The notes: generated from the letters alone by a model not told the origin. DNA of 64,000 bases from Pseudobythopirellula maris (GCF_007859945.1 NZ_SJPQ01000002.1:260588-324587); one strand, 5' to 3'. Counted from the stretch's first letter, positions 15,947 to 24,631 are shown. A program made the numbers and translations.

Positions 15947-16426
15947 TCAATCGAGCGTGATCGATGCCGGGGCGTCGGGCGCCAGGCCCGATCTTTCGAG
16001 TCGACCCGCCGGGCCGTAATACGCCATCTCGCCGTCCGCCGAGCAGAGCCACACCTCCAAGGCGCCCGCCTCGAAATAGAGCCGTCGTTTCTCGTCGATC
16101 TCTTGCGTCGTGTTCGACGGCGAGAGCACCTCGACGCAGACCTCGGGCGCCCGGCTGTAAGGGTCCTCGCCGGTGTGGGCGTCGAGGAACGCCCGGCTGC
16201 GCCACGCCACGTCCGGCACTTTGACCCCCGACGGGGTGCCGATCGAGCACTCAACCATCGCTCGGCCCTCAGGCAACAGCCGGCCGAGCAAGGTGGCGAT
16301 CGCCACTTGTCGGTCGCCGTGCGAGTTGGAAGCGGGGCTCATCACGATCTGGCCGTACCCGTTGGTCTCGATCTTGTACGGCAGGTCGCGGAGCGACGGG
16401 TCGGCGAGGATTTGGGACCACTCCAT
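15947..16426 (-). CDS. Uma2 family endonuclease (DUF820)
   Basis: 159 residues with the PD-(D/E)XK-like core of the Uma2 family: IETNGYGQIVMSPASNSHG at the front, GVKVPDVAWRSRAFL (the D of the nuclease core) near 68-82, APEVCVEVLSPSNT near 94-107 (E-x-L-S-P-S, the E-xK-like motif) and KRRLYFEAGALEVWL near 114-128. These are widespread, often many-copy restriction-like nucleases in cyanobacteria and Planctomycetes, with no established substrate. All expected core residues are present, so the protein looks intact. It lies 79 bp downstream of ftsK on the same strand and could be read in the same transcript. Confidence 0.88.
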   Translation of the reverse strand: MEWSQILADPSLRDLPYKIETNGYGQIVMSPASNSHGDRQVAIATLLGRLLPEGRAMVECSIGTPSGVKVPDVAWRSRAFLDAHTGEDPYSRAPEVCVEVLSPSNTTQEIDEKRRLYFEAGALEVWLCSADGEMAYYGPAGRLERSGLAPDAPASITLD

Positions 16427-16505
16427 GGCGGCGTCGGCAGCGTGTGTGGGGAAAAAGGTTGAGTTCTATTGTAGGCCGCCGCGAGGCCAGGCGGCAAGCA
16501 AACGC

Positions 16506-19487
16506 TCAGGCGCTCTCGGCCCGGTGCTCGATGACCTCGTCCTCAGCGTCCTCCTCCTCGTACTCCCACTCCTCGTCGTCGGCCAGTTCGCCGTCTTCTT
16601 CAGCCTCGTCTTCCTCGGCGTCCTCCTCTTCGGCCTCGCCCTCTTCTTCGTATTCCCATTCCTCGTCTTCTCCCAGCTCCTCATCGGCCTCGGCGTCGCC
16701 GGCCTTGGCCTCCTCCTCATCCTCTTCGGCCTCGTCCTCCTCTTCGTACTCCCACTCCTCGTCGTCGGCCAGCTCTTGCTCGGCGTCCGCGTCGTCTTGC
16801 TCTTCTTCCTCTTCGTCTTCCTCTACGGCGGCTTCTTCGGCAGCCAGTTTCGCCAAGGAAACCGCCGGCGCAGCGGCGGGGACAATCGGCACGGTGGGCG
16901 ACGCCTCGGCCGGCCCGGCCGACGGCTCGCCGTCGGCGGCGCCCGACATCTGCTCCCACTCCTCGACGCTGATGAGGATCTCACGCGCTTGCGAGCCGTT
17001 GTACTCGCCGACGATGCCGTCCTCGGCCATGAAGTCGATCAGCCGGGCCGCACGGCCGTAGCCGATCCCCAGGCAGCGCTGCAGCAGCGAGACGCTGCCG
17101 CGGCCCTCGCGCACCACCACGTCGACGGCGGCCTCGTACAGGTCGTCGCGGTTCTTGAGGCCCGGCTTGTCGCCCGCCTCGACCTGCTCCTGCTCCTCCT
17201 TGGTCTTGAGCTGCATCAGCTCGGCGGCGAACTGCTGGTCGTCGGTGCCGACGAAGTCGACCACCTTGGTGATCTCATCGTCGGAGAGGTACGTCCCCTG
17301 CCCGCGGAGCAGCATGCTCGTGCCGGGCGAGAGGAACAGCATGTCGCCGTTGCCCAACAGCTTGTCGGCGCCCATCTCGTCGAGCACCACCCGGCTGTCG
17401 GTGCGGCTGGCGACCTGGAAAGCGATCCGCGCGGGCAGGTTCGACTTGATCAGGCCGGTGATCACGTCGACCGTCGGCTTCTGCGTGGCGAGGATCAGGT
17501 GGATGCCGACCGCGCGGCTCTTTTGCGCGAGGCGGATGATGTGGGCCTCCACGTCCTTGCCGGCGGTCATCATCAGGTCGGCCATCTCGTCGGCAACGAT
17601 GACGATGAACGGCAGCTGCTTGGGCACGAGCGACCACTCGGCGTCGGTCCACTCGGCGCCATCCTCGGGCTCGAGGCGGTCGCGCAGCTCGGCCTCGCTC
17701 AGCTGGTTGTAAACGCTCACGTGCCGCACCCCGGCGCGGGCGAGCAGCTGGTAACGCTCCTCCATCTTGTCGACGGCCCAGGAGAGGATCGCCTCGGCCT
17801 TCTTCATGTCCGTCACGACCGGGTGCATCAGGTGCGGCAACTTGCGGTAGCCGCTGAGCTCGACCATCTTCGGATCGATCATCAGCATGCGCACCTCGTC
17901 GGGCCCGCGGCTCATCAAGATCGACAGGATGATCGAGTTCAGACAGACGCTCTTACCCGTGCCCGTGCGGCCGGCGATCAAGAGGTGTGGCAGGGCCGCC
18001 AGGTCGACGACCATCGGGTTGCCGGAGACGTCCTTGCCCAAGTAGATCGGGATCTTCATCCGCTTGGCGCGGCCGTCGGTCTCTTCGATCACCTCGCGCA
18101 GGCGCACGAGCTGGCGGTTCTCGTTGGGCACCTCGATGCCGACCGTGTTCTTGCCGGGGATCGGCGCCACGATGCGCACGCTCGGCGCCCGCAGCGCAAT
18201 CGCCAGGTCGTCGGCCAGGCCGGTGATCTTCGAGAGCCGCAGGCCCGCCTCGAGCTCGACCTCGTACTGGGCGATCACCGGGCCGGTCTCGACCTCGACC
18301 ACTTTGACGTTGAAGCCGAAGTCGAGGAACGTCTTCTCCAGCACCTTCGCCTTGCGGCGGATCTCCTTCTCCTGGGCGTCGTAGCTCGCCTCTTCGCCGG
18401 GCAGCAGCAAGTCAACGGGCGGCAACTCGTAGTCCGAATCGAACTCCGCCTGCTGGTCGGCCGCGTCGAGCTTGTCGATGATCTCGTCGCGCTCGCTCTT
18501 GGGCTTCGGCTTCTTGATCGGCGTGAGGGCCGTTTCGGCGGGATCATTGGCCTCGCCTTCGGCAGCGTCGGCCTCGGCCGCGCCCTTGCCGCGCAGCGCC
18601 GAGACGAGCCGTTTGCCGAGCCCCGCGGCGGTGGGCTCCGCCGCCGGTGCTTCTTCCGTCGCCGGCTCTTCGGCGGCCTGTTTGGCGGGGGTTTTGACTT
18701 GCAGCTCGGGCTCTTCGTCTTCTTCCTCGCCCTCGGCGTCCTCCTCTTCGTACTCCCACTCCTCGCCGTCTTCGGCTTCTTCCTCGGCGTCTTCCTCCTC
18801 CCACTCCTCGTCGTCGGCGAGTTCCTCTTCGGGTTTCGCTTTGGGTGAATTCTTGCCGCTTGGCGGGGTGTCGAGGTCGGTGAGCCGCTTCTTGCCGACG
18901 AGCCGCTTGGTGGCCGTGGCGCCCAGACGGCCGGCGGTGACCAGCGTCTTGCCGGAGACGGCCGTCGCCGTGGCCGCCGCGCTGAACACGAAGTAGTCGG
19001 TCGACAGCAGCAACCCGGCCAGCAGCACGCAGAAAGTGAACAGGTAGGCCCCCGCCGCGGCGAAGTTCGTCTCGAGCCACGCGCGGCCCATCGCGCCGAC
19101 CACGCCGCCGGCGCCGACGATCGGCCCGGGCGACCAGCCGGGGGCGGCCATCGTGGCGAGCGTCGCCACGGCCACCAGCGACAAGGCCCAGCCGATGGCC
19201 CGCACGATCGGCTGGTTGATCGGCCGGCCGGTGAGCATGAGCGTCACGACCACCAGCAGCGACCCGACGGCGTAGTGCGCCCCGACCCCCAGTGTGTGCA
19301 GCAGGGCATGAGCCGCGTGGGCGCCCGCCACGCCGCAGGCGTTGTGCACCACGCCGGTGGGGGGCCACACCAGGTTGCTCGGCGGGTCGGTCCGGTCGTA
19401 GCTCACCAGCGCGATCACGAGGAACACGCCCAGCGCCCCCAGGGCCAGGGCGAGCAGATCGACCTTCGGGCTGCGCTGTTCGAACAT
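16506..19487 (-). CDS. ftsK: DNA translocase FtsK/SpoIIIE with acidic EEWEYEEE repeats
   Basis: About 993 residues from the ATG at 19487 (MFEQRSPKVDLLALALGALG); it pumps chromosome ends through the division septum. Layout: four or five membrane helices up to about 170; an acidic linker (about 210-330); the alpha/beta motor with Walker A GRTGTGKS near 505 and Walker B FIVIVADEMADLM near 628; and the gamma winged helix (AAVDVVVREGRGSVSLLQRC ... LGIGYGRAARLIDFM) near 780-830, which reads polar KOPS-like signals. Unusually, a tail of about 140 residues follows gamma. It holds three copies of a unit reading ELADDEEWEYEEED or a close variant, and two related copies sit in the linker. Normal FtsK ends soon after gamma. 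Confidence 0.93.
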   Translation of the reverse strand: MFEQRSPKVDLLALALGALGVFLVIALVSYDRTDPPSNLVWPPTGVVHNACGVAGAHAAHALLHTLGVGAHYAVGSLLVVVTLMLTGRPINQPIVRAIGWALSLVAVATLATMAAPGWSPGPIVGAGGVVGAMGRAWLETNFAAAGAYLFTFCVLLAGLLLSTDYFVFSAAATATAVSGKTLVTAGRLGATATKRLVGKKRLTDLDTPPSGKNSPKAKPEEELADDEEWEEEDAEEEAEDGEEWEYEEEDAEGEEEDEEPELQVKTPAKQAAEEPATEEAPAAEPTAAGLGKRLVSALRGKGAAEADAAEGEANDPAETALTPIKKPKPKSERDEIIDKLDAADQQAEFDSDYELPPVDLLLPGEEASYDAQEKEIRRKAKVLEKTFLDFGFNVKVVEVETGPVIAQYEVELEAGLRLSKITGLADDLAIALRAPSVRIVAPIPGKNTVGIEVPNENRQLVRLREVIEETDGRAKRMKIPIYLGKDVSGNPMVVDLAALPHLLIAGRTGTGKSVCLNSIILSILMSRGPDEVRMLMIDPKMVELSGYRKLPHLMHPVVTDMKKAEAILSWAVDKMEERYQLLARAGVRHVSVYNQLSEAELRDRLEPEDGAEWTDAEWSLVPKQLPFIVIVADEMADLMMTAGKDVEAHIIRLAQKSRAVGIHLILATQKPTVDVITGLIKSNLPARIAFQVASRTDSRVVLDEMGADKLLGNGDMLFLSPGTSMLLRGQGTYLSDDEITKVVDFVGTDDQQFAAELMQLKTKEEQEQVEAGDKPGLKNRDDLYEAAVDVVVREGRGSVSLLQRCLGIGYGRAARLIDFMAEDGIVGEYNGSQAREILISVEEWEQMSGAADGEPSAGPAEASPTVPIVPAAAPAVSLAKLAAEEAAVEEDEEEEEQDDADAEQELADDEEWEYEEEDEAEEDEEEAKAGDAEADEELGEDEEWEYEEEGEAEEEDAEEDEAEEDGELADDEEWEYEEEDAEDEVIEHRAESA

Positions 19488-19741
19488 GGGCTGTGGGGAG
19501 GGAGGACAGGGGGGAGCGCGCAGCACCGCACGGCCGCGCAGCACGCCGCTATCCGGTGGGATCGACCGGCCGGGGCCCGCGGGGTGAGCCGCGAAGCGGG
19601 CGCCGCTAGCACACGCACAGGGCGGCGCCGCTCGCCGACCGTCGCAGTCGCTACAGGCGTCGCAACAGGCTCACCAAAGCGCCAAGGCGGCAGGCCGCAG
19701 TTGCTATCCCCCCAGCACGGGGCGTTTGCTACAAGACCGCC

Positions 19742-20905
19742 GTGCGATCACCAATCTCCCTCAGAACGCTCTGCCTAGCCGGCGCCTTCCTGGCGTTTGG
19801 CGCTGTGTGCCGCGCCGAGCAGAACGAGTTTCTGCTCCCGGCGATGGCCGGGCGGATCGAAGCATTCGAGCTGAGCAGTCTCGCCCCCGCCACGGCGGCG
19901 CAGTCGACAGCCGAAACGGCTAGCGCCAGCCCCGCCCGATGGACCGCGCCGCTCGGTGTCGAGCTCAACCTGTCCGAATGGACCAAGCCCTCGGATTCAC
20001 CGAACTTTCGACGCTTCGCCCGCAGCGGATTCGGCATGGCAAAAGCCGTTTCGCTTGACAACAACCTTAGCACTTCCTTGACCAACCCGGCGCCCACAAG
20101 TAGTTCGCACAGCTTCTCTAGTGACTTTGGCGATCTGCACGAGTTCAATGTCTTTTATGACAACGTTCTCTACCACGAGGCGTTGTCAGAATTGAGTTTT
20201 GAGCTAGCGAAGCAATTTTACTTTTCGGAGGAATCAGGCATCAACGGCCCCAATAGTGGCTGGCGCATCGATGCCTTCGCAAGCCGGTTTATGCTCCAAG
20301 CGGGTGAGGAGGTGCGCGGCGAAGCCTCGTTGCCAGCAAGTGAAGCCTGTGAGAAATGGTGGGAGAGTTTCCAAACCTCCACCTACGCTTCGTGCGGCCT
20401 CCGCATGGTTCGCTTGTCAAGCGATTTCGAGTTCGATGCGAGCGGTTCGATCCTCGGAAGGACGTACATCGGTCAATTCAACGACCACGACATCTTCGGC
20501 CCCCAGCTGGGACTCGGGGCCGTGGCCGAAAGCGAGCGTCTCCGGTTCGAGGCGACCGTGCTCGGACTCGCCGGCTACGGACGGGCCCGACTCAAACAAA
20601 ACGGGGTATTCGGCGCGGAGGCGATCCCCGGCGCCTTGAATCGCTCGGCGTCGGCTAGAACCACGAATTCTACCTACGATGCGACCGAAGAGCACTTCGC
20701 TTGGCACTTTGAGACGAGACTGTCGTCAAGTTACACGATCACGCCCGGTTGGCGTATCGACGCGCTGTACCGCTGGTACCTTGCCGGGCCCGTTTACGAC
20801 GCCGCCGGGGGGACAATCTTCAGCGTGCCTTACTTCGGCTACAACGCCAAGGCGGGCGTCGGCCAGGCGTCTGAGGTCTTTCTCGGCCTCGCTTACACGC
20901 TTTGA
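19742..20905 (+). CDS. Secreted, probably outer-membrane beta-barrel-like protein, paralogue A
   Basis: 387 residues, GTG start, signal peptide LRTLCLAGAFLAFGAVCRA. The mature part begins AEQNEFLLPAMAGRIEAFE. The C-terminal half (about 245-387) alternates polar and hydrophobic residues in strand-like blocks, with aromatic strand ends (RFEATVLGLAGYGRARL, WRIDALYRWYLAGPVYDAA), and ends in a strand-like FLGLAYTL. This suggests a beta-barrel or beta-sandwich of the kind annotated as BBP7-like in Planctomycetes, but I cannot confirm it. It is followed 16 bp later by a paralogue in the same orientation; the two share near-identical DNA tracts. No catalytic motifs are seen. Confidence 0.7.
   Translation: MRSPISLRTLCLAGAFLAFGAVCRAEQNEFLLPAMAGRIEAFELSSLAPATAAQSTAETASASPARWTAPLGVELNLSEWTKPSDSPNFRRFARSGFGMAKAVSLDNNLSTSLTNPAPTSSSHSFSSDFGDLHEFNVFYDNVLYHEALSELSFELAKQFYFSEESGINGPNSGWRIDAFASRFMLQAGEEVRGEASLPASEACEKWWESFQTSTYASCGLRMVRLSSDFEFDASGSILGRTYIGQFNDHDIFGPQLGLGAVAESERLRFEATVLGLAGYGRARLKQNGVFGAEAIPGALNRSASARTTNSTYDATEEHFAWHFETRLSSSYTITPGWRIDALYRWYLAGPVYDAAGGTIFSVPYFGYNAKAGVGQASEVFLGLAYTL
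19811..19971 (+). repeat. Near-identical DNA tract shared with 21018-21178 (paralogues A and B)
   Basis: 19811-19936 is identical base for base to 21018-21143 (126 bp). Two mismatches follow, then about 33 further identical bases. The tract encodes the mature N-terminus of both paralogues. Flanking coding sequence is much more diverged, so the block looks homogenised. Confidence 0.85.
20483..20656 (+). repeat. Near-identical DNA tract shared with 21771-21944 (paralogues A and B)
   Basis: 174 bp starting GACCACGACATCTTCGGCCC match between the two tandem genes with only one base different (GCG versus GAG codon at about 20619). The DNA on both sides has many silent and non-silent differences. 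This is the second homogenised block of the pair. Confidence 0.85.
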
Positions 20906-20921
20906 TCGAATCGACAGATAA

Positions 20922-22193
20922 ATGTCAGGTAGGGGCGCCTTGCTCACGAAGCCAGTCAAGTCGCTCACGCTGATCGCCACCTGCGGTCTTGCTGTATGCT
21001 GGGCGCCCGATTCCGCTCGCGCCGAGCAGAACGAGTTTCTGCTCCCGGCGATGGCCGGGCGGATCGAAGCATTCGAGCTGAGCAGTCTCGCCCCCGCCAC
21101 GGCGGCGCAGTCGACAGCCGAAACGGCTAGCGCCAGCCCCGCCGAATGGACCGCGCCGCTCGGTGTCGAGCTCAACCTCTCCCGGTGGGCCAGGCCCTCG
21201 GGCTCGGTGGGGTTTCGGCGTTTCGTCCGCAGCGGCTACGGCGTGTTGCGCGGTGGAGAGGATGTGAGTGAGGCCTCGCTAGTTCCGGGGAGCTCCACGG
21301 TGAGTTCATTTGATTTTCACGGCGGCGGAAACCCGGGCGTCGTTCGAGTTCTTGCCGATATCGATGGCGATGGCTCCATCAGTCCGGATGAAGTTAACGC
21401 AATATTAACGGACTTCGGCGACTTGAATCAGTTCAATATTTACTTCGGCAACACCAAGACGGAGGAGTTCTTAGGAGAATCGAGCTTCGAGTTGATGAAG
21501 CAGCGCGTGCTGTCGGCCGAGGCGGACGTGAACAGCCAGCGGAGCGGTTGGCGGGCCGACGGATTCGCCCCCAGCTTCTTGCTGCAAGCGGGCGACGAGG
21601 TGCGGGGCGCCAACTCGTGGGACCTGAGCGGCGCAAGAACGAAATGGGTCAACCGCTTCAAGACCTCCACCTACGCCTCCTACGGGTTGCGCATGGTAAG
21701 GGTGTCGAACGATTTCGAGATTGCTGGCGCCGGCTCATTCTTGGGAAGCACTTACGTAGGTCAGTTTAATGACCACGACATCTTCGGCCCCCAGCTGGGA
21801 CTCGGGGCCGTGGCCGAAAGCGAGCGTCTCCGGTTCGAGGCGACCGTGCTCGGACTCGCCGGCTACGGACGGGCCCGACTCAAACAAAACGGGGTATTCG
21901 GCGAGGAGGCGATCCCCGGCGCCTTGAATCGCTCGGCGTCGGCTCGCAGCACGAATTCTACTTTCGACGCCAGCGAAGAGCATTTCGCTTGGCACGTTGA
22001 GACGCGACTGGCGTCGAGTTACCGCTTGTCGCCCCACTGGCGGATCGACGCGTTGTGCCGGTGGTATGTGGCCGGACCGGTTTACGACGCGGCCGGTGGG
22101 GTGCAGCTCACGCCGCCTTATTTCGGCTACAGCGCCAAGGCGGGCGTTGGCCAAGCGTCCGAGGTTTTCTTTGGCCTCGCTTACACGCTCTGA
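20922..22193 (+). CDS. Secreted, probably outer-membrane beta-barrel-like protein, paralogue B with EF-hand-like loop
   Basis: 423 residues. Signal region VKSLTLIATCGLAVCWAPDSARA. It is collinear with paralogue A at the N-terminus and from about residue 270 to the end, and has the same strand-rich C-terminus ending LGFAYTL-like (FFGLAYTL). It differs by an inserted calcium-binding-type loop near 145-165, DIDGDGSISPDEVNAILTDF, which fits an EF-hand or type-I dockerin loop (Asp at 1, 3, 5 and a late Glu). Paralogue A has only the following FGDL part at that place. The start could be ATG 20922 or, with better upstream purines (AGGTAGGGG), TTG 20940. The 16-bp gap suggests co-transcription with A. 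Confidence 0.7.
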   Translation: MSGRGALLTKPVKSLTLIATCGLAVCWAPDSARAEQNEFLLPAMAGRIEAFELSSLAPATAAQSTAETASASPAEWTAPLGVELNLSRWARPSGSVGFRRFVRSGYGVLRGGEDVSEASLVPGSSTVSSFDFHGGGNPGVVRVLADIDGDGSISPDEVNAILTDFGDLNQFNIYFGNTKTEEFLGESSFELMKQRVLSAEADVNSQRSGWRADGFAPSFLLQAGDEVRGANSWDLSGARTKWVNRFKTSTYASYGLRMVRVSNDFEIAGAGSFLGSTYVGQFNDHDIFGPQLGLGAVAESERLRFEATVLGLAGYGRARLKQNGVFGEEAIPGALNRSASARSTNSTFDASEEHFAWHVETRLASSYRLSPHWRIDALCRWYVAGPVYDAAGGVQLTPPYFGYSAKAGVGQASEVFFGLAYTL

Positions 22194-22205
22194 GCGTAAA
22201 GCAAT

Positions 22206-23069
22206 CTAAGCGAACACCCGCACCGGTTGCAGCTTGCCGCTGGGGCGTTTCTTCGCGAGCGCGAACAGCGCGCCGCTGGGGTCGTACACGGCGATCTCGT
22301 CTTTCGCCTTGTAGCCCGCCCGCTCGATGAAGCGGCCGTGGCGGAGCTCCTCGATGTCGGCCGGCGTGGCGTCGAGCCTCGGCAGGGCGCTTGTGGCGAG
22401 CGCGGCCGGCAGCAGGTGGCCCGGCAGGTTCTCGGCGGTGAGCGACTTCGGCGCGACCGCCTCCTCGACCTTGAACGGCCCGATGGCGGTCCGCTCCAGC
22501 GCGCTCATCACGGCCGCCGTGCCGAGCGACGCGGCCAAGTCGCGGCCGATCGCGCGCACATAAGTGCCGCTGCCGCACTCGATGTCGAGCACCAGCTCGG
22601 GGTAGTCGTAGGCGACCACCGTGAGCGAGTAGACCGTCACCGGCCGGGGCGGCAACTCGGGGGGCGCGCCGCTGCGGGCCAGGTCGTACGCCTTGCGGCC
22701 GCCGACGTTGATCGCGGAGTAAGCCGGCGGACGCTGCTGGATCTCGCCCGTCAGCGCCGGCAAAGCCGCTTCGACTTCTGCGCGCGACGGCTCGGGGGCG
22801 TCGGCCAGCAACTCGACTTCTTGTTCAGTGTCGTCGCTCGCGCTGCGGCGACCGAGCAAGAAGCTCCCGCGGTAGCTCTTGGGCATCCGCTGCACGTGCT
22901 CGATCAGTTTGGTCGCCGAGCCGATGCAAACGACCAGCACCCCGGTCGCCAGCGGGTCGAGCGTGCCGGCGTGGCCGACCTTCAGAGGGTGGACAATACG
23001 CAGCACACGGTTCACGACGTCGCGCGAGGTGGCGCCGGCGTGTTTGTTGAGGTTCAGGAGGCCAAACAT
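22206..23069 (-). CDS. truB: tRNA pseudouridine(55) synthase TruB
   Basis: 287 residues; it makes pseudouridine at position 55 in the T-loop of tRNAs. The N-terminus FGLLNLNKHAGATSRDVVN is the canonical TruB opening, and VGHAGTLDPLATGVLVVCIG near 31-50 carries the catalytic Asp38. Later motifs: QRPPAYSAINVGGRKAYDLA near 110-129 and ECGSGTYVRAIGRDLAASLG near 160-179. A short PUA-like C-terminus follows (GYKAKDEIAVYDPSGALFAL). The gene is convergent with the tandem paralogues, only 12 bp from the stop of B, and divergent from rsmG across a repeat-filled gap. Confidence 0.96.
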   Translation of the reverse strand: MFGLLNLNKHAGATSRDVVNRVLRIVHPLKVGHAGTLDPLATGVLVVCIGSATKLIEHVQRMPKSYRGSFLLGRRSASDDTEQEVELLADAPEPSRAEVEAALPALTGEIQQRPPAYSAINVGGRKAYDLARSGAPPELPPRPVTVYSLTVVAYDYPELVLDIECGSGTYVRAIGRDLAASLGTAAVMSALERTAIGPFKVEEAVAPKSLTAENLPGHLLPAALATSALPRLDATPADIEELRHGRFIERAGYKAKDEIAVYDPSGALFALAKKRPSGKLQPVRVFA

Positions 23070-23079
23070 TTCTTGTGAC

Positions 23080-23317
23080 GAATGGGACGCGGATTTAGCG
23101 GATCGAGAGGATGCGGATCAGTTGAAGAAAGCTGGAGGAGCAAACTGGCCTGCTATCGAGGTTGTAGTTGTGTGGTTGTGGGAGGCGTCTCCGACGCCGA
23201 TGGCGGTGCGCCAGCCAATCCGGCATGCGGCGCGATATCGGCGTCGGAGACGCCTCCCACAACAAGCGCGTATCCGCGTTAATCCGCTGAATCCGCGGCG
23301 ATCCGCGTCCTGTTCTT
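23080..23317. repeat. GCGGAT-type outer inverted repeat, copy 2, containing an 87-bp palindrome
   Basis: The left arm (from 23080, GAATGGGACGCGGATTTAGC...) and right arm (about 23271-23317, read in reverse complement GGACGCGGATCGCCGCGGAT...) belong to the same GCGGAT family as 8831-8990. Here the centre is occupied by a second, unrelated palindrome (23176-23262). The structure occupies nearly the whole 346-bp gap (23070-23415) between truB and rsmG. Confidence 0.75.
23176..23262. repeat. 87-bp palindromic element, copy 1
   Basis: Perfect 25-bp terminal inverted repeats, TTGTGGGAGGCGTCTCCGAC... (23176-23200) and its reverse complement (23238-23262), around a 37-bp core. The same element, again exactly 87 bp with 37 bp between the arms, is at 63541-63627. 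The core of that copy matches the reverse complement of this one (about 26 of 37 positions), so the copies lie in opposite orientation. Confidence 0.95.
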
Positions 23318-23415
23318 CTTCTACCCCGCCCCAGCCCGGTCGGGGCTACTCTACGCTAGGGCTTTGCAGGATACTGCTAGATCCGCCCAACCGTCACCCG
23401 CCGCGAGCCGCTAAG

Positions 23416-24102
23416 TTGTCCGACGACACCCCTTCCACTCCCGACACGCCCGAGCCCGATTCGCCCGATCTGGCCGCGGCGCTCGCGAAATTCGACCTCG
23501 ATCTGCCCGCCGAGACCGTCGAGCGGCTCGACGCCTATCGAGCGCTGCTGTGGGAATGGAACGGGCGGATGAACCTCACCCGTCACACGACGTTCGACAA
23601 GTTTGCTTCGCGCGACGTGGTCGACTCCCTGGAACTCGCCAAGTTGATCGACCAGAACGACCGGGTGCTCGACATCGGCTCGGGGGGCGGGGTGCCGGGC
23701 ATGGTGGTGGCGATCGTGCGGCCCGACCTGCAGGTGCAGCTTTGCGACTCGGTCACGAAAAAGGCGGGGGCGCTGCAGGCGATGGTGGAAGAGCTGGGCA
23801 TTAACTGCCAGGTTCACGCGTCGCGTGTGGAGCAAGTGCTCGAGCACCACCGATTTAATACTCTCACCGCCCGCGGCGTGGCGTCGCTCAAGAAGTTCAT
23901 GACGTGGCTCCGTCCCCAGCGCGAGGCGTTCGATCGGCTGCTGCTGGTGAAGGGCCGTTCGTGGGCCGACGAGCGCGGCGAGGCGCGTCATTACGGGCTG
24001 CTCAAAGGCTACGACCTGCGTAAAGCGGCCGAATACACGACCCCTCGGACCGACGCGATAAGCGTGATCCTGCGAGTCACCCCAACCGGTCGCCCCGGTT
24101 GA
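23416..24102 (+). CDS. rsmG: 16S rRNA (guanine(527)-N(7))-methyltransferase RsmG
   Basis: 228 residues; it methylates G527 of 16S rRNA with SAM, and loss gives low-level streptomycin resistance in other bacteria. ETVERLDAYRALLWEWNGRM and NLTRHT near 33-57 are the typical front; RVLDIGSGGGVPGMVVAI near 83-100 is the SAM-binding loop; LQVQLCDSVTKKAGALQAMV follows; FNTLTARGVASLKKFMTWLR near 150-169 is conserved; and LLVKGRSW comes near the end. The start is a TTG at 23416 because the upstream in-frame sequence is repeat DNA and not family-like. An acidic Asp/Pro-rich N-terminus of about 20 residues is unusual but harmless. Confidence 0.92.
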   Translation: MSDDTPSTPDTPEPDSPDLAAALAKFDLDLPAETVERLDAYRALLWEWNGRMNLTRHTTFDKFASRDVVDSLELAKLIDQNDRVLDIGSGGGVPGMVVAIVRPDLQVQLCDSVTKKAGALQAMVEELGINCQVHASRVEQVLEHHRFNTLTARGVASLKKFMTWLRPQREAFDRLLLVKGRSWADERGEARHYGLLKGYDLRKAAEYTTPRTDAISVILRVTPTGRPG

Positions 24103-24249
24103 ATAAACCGGAGAGGCAGCCGGGGGTTTGGTTCTCAAAGCCGCAACCGACGGCTAGAATGTGGTGCATCAGGCGTGGCGGCGGCTCGACGACGGGCAAC
24201 GCCAACGTCCCCCTTCTCCCCTACCGACATTTGACACGAGGAACGCGAA

Positions 24250-24600
24250 GTGGCCGAATCAACCGAAGACAAGCCCCAAGCCGCTGAAGAAGGCGCCGCC
24301 ACCCCCGAGGCCGCCGTTCAGCGTCCCCGCGTTGAAGTGCAAGACGCCGACGCGATCTGCACTTACGCGAACTTCTGCCGCGTGACCGGCACGCCGGAAG
24401 AGCTGATCCTGGATTTCGGCCTGAACTCGCAGCCCTACGGCGTGCCGACCGAGCCGGTGCAAGTGAAGCAGCGGATCGTGACAAACTACTACACCGCCAA
24501 GCGGATGTTGCAGGCCTTGCACCTCTCGGTGCAGCGTCACGAGCAGGCGTTCGGCGTGCTCGAGACCGACGTGCAAAAGCGCGTCGTCGCCAAGGGCTGA
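24250..24600 (+). CDS. DUF3467 family protein
   Basis: 116 residues. After a variable Glu/Ala-rich front (1-27) comes the family core: CTYANFCRVTGTPEELILDF, GLNSQPYGVPTEPVQVKQRI and VTNYYTAKRMLQALHLSVQR, ending in HEQAFGVLETDVQKRV. DUF3467 is a small intracellular family of unknown function, common in Planctomycetes and some other phyla. The GTG start at 24250 is preceded by GAGGAACGC at a suitable distance. A TAGAAT (24155-24160) upstream may be a -10 box. A strong terminator follows the gene, so it is a single-gene unit. Confidence 0.88.
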   Translation: MAESTEDKPQAAEEGAATPEAAVQRPRVEVQDADAICTYANFCRVTGTPEELILDFGLNSQPYGVPTEPVQVKQRIVTNYYTAKRMLQALHLSVQRHEQAFGVLETDVQKRVVAKG

Positions 24601-24631
24601 TCGCCCCCCGCGCCGCAAGCTAGACTACCAA

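Noticed and set aside
22879-23415. N-terminal extension of RsmG into the repeat region
   Set aside because: The extension would translate the palindromic repeats and part of truB antisense; family similarity begins after TTG 23416.
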